Positions 61,899 through 64,000 of a stretch of 64,000 nt of DNA are shown here, one piece after another. The DNA is taken from NCBI RefSeq assembly GCF_017052465.1, contig NZ_JAFHKT010000151.1, positions 62,001 through 126,000 on the forward strand, given 5' to 3'. Numbering within the stretch: position 1 is the stretch's first letter; every line of letters begins with the position of its first letter. A program made the translations under genes and the position numbers. The stretch is from Arthrobacter pascens. GTDB taxonomy: Bacteria > Actinomycetota > Actinomycetes > Actinomycetales > Micrococcaceae. The notes under the pieces are model-generated. The model did no database searches. It had not been told where the DNA came from and saw only the letters and a program-made list of their open reading frames with translations.

Positions 61899-63848
61899 CT
61901 AGCGCTTCCCGGTGGCGCTGGGCGAGGCCGTCGGCGATGGCGTGGGAGTCGGCTTTGGCGCCGGAGCCTTGGCCACAGTGATGGTGATGGATTTGCCTTG
62001 CTCCACGAGGGCGTTCAGCGGGTCGCTTTGTCCCGTCACCTTGCCCGGAGCCACCTGGGAATTTTCCACTTCCCGGATGACAACCGGCAGGCCCAGCTCC
62101 TTCAGCGCGGCCTCCGCTTCGGCTTGTATCATGCCGCGGAGCTCGGGCATGGGCACCTTGCCTGTGGAAATGATGATTTCCACGCTGCTTCCCACAGCAA
62201 CCTGCTGGCCCGGAGCCGGCTTGGTGGTGATCACCAGGCCGCCCGGGACCGTTGTGCTGTTGGCCATGGTGGTGGACGGTGCGCCCACCAGTCCGACCTG
62301 CCTCAGGATGTCACGCGCTGCCGCCTCCGTCCGGCCAGGCAACGCTTCCGGGATCTTGACGGCGCTGGGCCCGGCCGAAACATTAAGGGTCACTTCCGAA
62401 TCCAGATTGAGGAATGATCCAGCCGCGGGCACAGTTCCGATGGCGGTGCCCTTGGCGACCGTATCGTGCTGGACGCGCTTGATCTGGGGCCGCAGCTTGG
62501 CGTCATAAAGCACCTGCAGGGCTTCGGTTTCCGTGCGGGCTTCCACCGAGGGGACCGCAACCTTCACCGGCTCCGCCGGCGGCTGGTTCATGACGTTATA
62601 CAGCCACAGTCCGCTGCCCGCCAGCACGAGCAGGGTAAAAATCACAAAGGTGGCGGTCCAGGCACGGCGGCGGGACTTCTGTACGGTCGTGCGCTCCCTT
62701 TCCCGCGGGAGACCCAGGGGAAGATCGTCCTGTTCAGCCGTCTCGTACATCGCGGCGGCCTCCGCGGGCAGAACCGCCTCGCCGCCGGAAGGCTCGTGGG
62801 CAGGACGGAGCCTGCCGCCCGGGGCATCGTCGAGGAAGCTGGCACCCGTCATGGAGAACGCTTCGGTGGGAGGCGTGCGCTGGGGGTGCGGAACGTGGTC
62901 GTTCGGGTCTGTCGGGGCTTCGCTGGCGGACACCCCGGGCACGGGGATGCCGTTCTGGGCGGCGCGGAGCGCACGCCTGAACGCCGCGGCATCCTGGAAC
63001 CGGTCGACCCGGTTTTTCTGGAGTGCCTTCGCCAGGACGCTGTCGAGCGCTTCAGAAACGTCCGGGTTGAGGCTGCTGGCAGGCTCAGGAATCTCGCGCA
63101 CGTGCTGGTACGCCACGGATACCGGGCTCTCACCGATGAACGGCGGGCGGCCGGTCAGCATTTCATACAGCAGGCACGCGGCGGAGTACAGGTCGCTGCG
63201 GGCATCCACGGTCTCGCCGCGGGCCTGCTCCGGCGACAGATACTGGGCAGTTCCCACGACAGCCTGCGTCTGCGTCATGGTGGCGGAGGAGTCCGCCATG
63301 GCACGGGCGATGCCGAAGTCCATGACTTTCACCATGTCCGAGTTCCTGCAGAACATCACGTTGGCCGGCTTGATGTCCCGGTGCACGATTCCGGCCTTGT
63401 GGCTGTACTCGAGCGCGGACAGGACACCCAGTGTGTAGCTGATGGCCTGGTCGATGGTGATATCCTTGGCCCTGATGAGGTCCCGCAGGGTTTGCCCATC
63501 GACGAATTCCATCACAATGTAGGGCACACGGACGTGGTCATGGTCGTCCCCGGGCAAAGCATGGTCCCCGGTGTCGTAGATGGCAACGATGGACGGGTGG
63601 TTCAGGGCCGCAACCGCCTGCGCCTCGCGTTTGAACCGTGCCTGGAACTGGGGGTCCCGTGCCAGGTCCGGGCGCAGCAGCTTGATGGCCACTGTCCGCC
63701 CTAGCCGCGTGTCGGTGCCGCGGTGTACATCGGCCATGCCTCCCCGGCCTATGAGCTCACCGAGCTCATAGCGTCCGCTGAGGATGCGCTGGGCAGTCAC
63801 CGGGATACGGTCTTCCCGGTGCGACGGCGATCGTGGCGGCGTGGTCAC
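61899..63848 (-). CDS. pknB: Ser/Thr protein kinase PknB with PASTA domains
   Basis: A 649-residue membrane kinase. The kinase domain (residues 25-290) has GRGGMADVHRG, VHRDIKPANVMF and DFGIARAM, all catalytic motifs. A Pro/Ala linker leads to one helix (about 400-425, TFVIFTLLVLAGSGLWLY) and three PASTA domains outside (VAVPSVEARTETEALQV, VKIPEALPGRTEAAARD, VPMPELRGMIQAEAEAA). The PASTA part senses muropeptides or lipid II. The GTG at 63848 lies 3 bp after the stop of another gene, so they form an operon; an internal GTG (63800) could also start. Confidence 0.95.
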   Translation of the reverse strand: MTTPPRSPSHREDRIPVTAQRILSGRYELGELIGRGGMADVHRGTDTRLGRTVAIKLLRPDLARDPQFQARFKREAQAVAALNHPSIVAIYDTGDHALPGDDHDHVRVPYIVMEFVDGQTLRDLIRAKDITIDQAISYTLGVLSALEYSHKAGIVHRDIKPANVMFCRNSDMVKVMDFGIARAMADSSATMTQTQAVVGTAQYLSPEQARGETVDARSDLYSAACLLYEMLTGRPPFIGESPVSVAYQHVREIPEPASSLNPDVSEALDSVLAKALQKNRVDRFQDAAAFRRALRAAQNGIPVPGVSASEAPTDPNDHVPHPQRTPPTEAFSMTGASFLDDAPGGRLRPAHEPSGGEAVLPAEAAAMYETAEQDDLPLGLPRERERTTVQKSRRRAWTATFVIFTLLVLAGSGLWLYNVMNQPPAEPVKVAVPSVEARTETEALQVLYDAKLRPQIKRVQHDTVAKGTAIGTVPAAGSFLNLDSEVTLNVSAGPSAVKIPEALPGRTEAAARDILRQVGLVGAPSTTMANSTTVPGGLVITTKPAPGQQVAVGSSVEIIISTGKVPMPELRGMIQAEAEAALKELGLPVVIREVENSQVAPGKVTGQSDPLNALVEQGKSITITVAKAPAPKPTPTPSPTASPSATGKR

Positions 63849-63851
63849 AAC

Positions 63852-64000
63852 TTATCCCTGGCCCAAAGGGGTGCTCGGAATGACACTGGGGCTGGGGCTG
63901 GGGCTTACGGTGGGCGTTTCGGCGGGAGCCTTGGCAAGGTGATACGTCACCACAGATCCGACAGCGGCTTCGCTGCCGCTGCCCGGCTCTGAGCTGACGA
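63852..64000 (-). CDS. Partial gene, C-terminus of a PASTA-like protein (second kinase?)
   Basis: Only the last 49 residues of a leftward gene are present. They read VVSSEPGSGSEAAVGSVVTY then HLAKAPAETPTVSPSPSPSV and IPSTPLGQG: the end of a PASTA-like strand pattern (GSEAAVGSVVTYHLAK), then a Pro/Ser tail. In relatives, pknA or a second PASTA kinase lies just before pknB, which fits. Most of the gene is outside the window. Confidence 0.6.
   Translation of the reverse strand, partial: VSSEPGSGSEAAVGSVVTYHLAKAPAETPTVSPSPSPSVIPSTPLGQG

Noticed and set aside
1..64000. Prophage, insertion sequence or integrative element
   Set aside because: I saw no transposase, integrase, phage structural gene or direct-repeat-bounded insertion; the two tRNAs show no nearby integrase or duplicated 3' end.

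Overview
The window is a high-GC actinobacterial chromosome segment spanning the replication origin, most like Arthrobacter/Pseudarthrobacter (Micrococcaceae). The evidence is the conserved order murJ - pseudokinase - trxB - trxA - parB - parA - rsmG - jag - yidC - yidD - rnpA - rpmH | dnaA - dnaN - gnd - recF - dciA - gyrB - gyrA - DUF3566 - tRNA-Ile - DLW-39 - tRNA-Ala. Other actinobacterial markers are crgA, a PASTA-domain Ser/Thr kinase, a class E sortase, GTG starts and strong AGGAGG ribosome binding sites. The genus assignment is inference, since no 16S gene is present.

Layout. 0-18.7 kb: accessory and housekeeping genes, nearly all leftward: GabP-like permease, M18 aminopeptidase, Tat-exported intradiol-dioxygenase-like lipoprotein, a two-component system with an ABC exporter, PAP2-diacylglycerol kinase fusion, MFS carrier, ABC-F protein, MecA_N-type penicillin-binding protein, FAD oxidoreductase and GT87 mannosyltransferase. 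18.7-19.7 kb: a spacer with two very small ORFs behind near-perfect ribosome binding sites. 19.7-28.2 kb: phosphatase, CCA-adding enzyme, NUDIX, MurJ, a membrane pseudokinase and the thioredoxin pair. 28.2-34.7 kb: about 6.5 kb with no credible gene but 11 perfect copies of the ParB site parS (a twelfth lies in parA) and two arrays of DnaA-box-like 9-mers set exactly 12 bp apart. 34.7-40.4 kb: leftward parB to rpmH. 40.4-52.6 kb: rightward dnaA to DUF3566. 52.7-64 kb: two tRNAs, DLW-39, a drug/metabolite transporter, a family 2 glycosyltransferase, a protein with 11-residue repeats, cyclophilin, rhomboid protease, a second large cluster of DnaA-box-like sequences (58.0-59.2 kb) around an AhpD-like gene, Tag glycosylase, CrgA, sortase, pabA-type amidotransferase, PknB and the end of another kinase.

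How it works together. Transcription diverges between rpmH (-) and dnaA (+), as expected where two forks leave an origin. DnaA, DnaN, RecF, DciA and gyrase supply replication. ParA/ParB act on the dense parS field 4-12 kb to the left. MurJ, its pseudokinase partner, PknB, CrgA and the PBP concern cell-wall growth and division. The most unusual content is non-coding: the parS field with helically phased DnaA-box arrays, a parS site built into the parB terminator, and a duplicated DnaA-box element about 16 kb to the right of dnaA.
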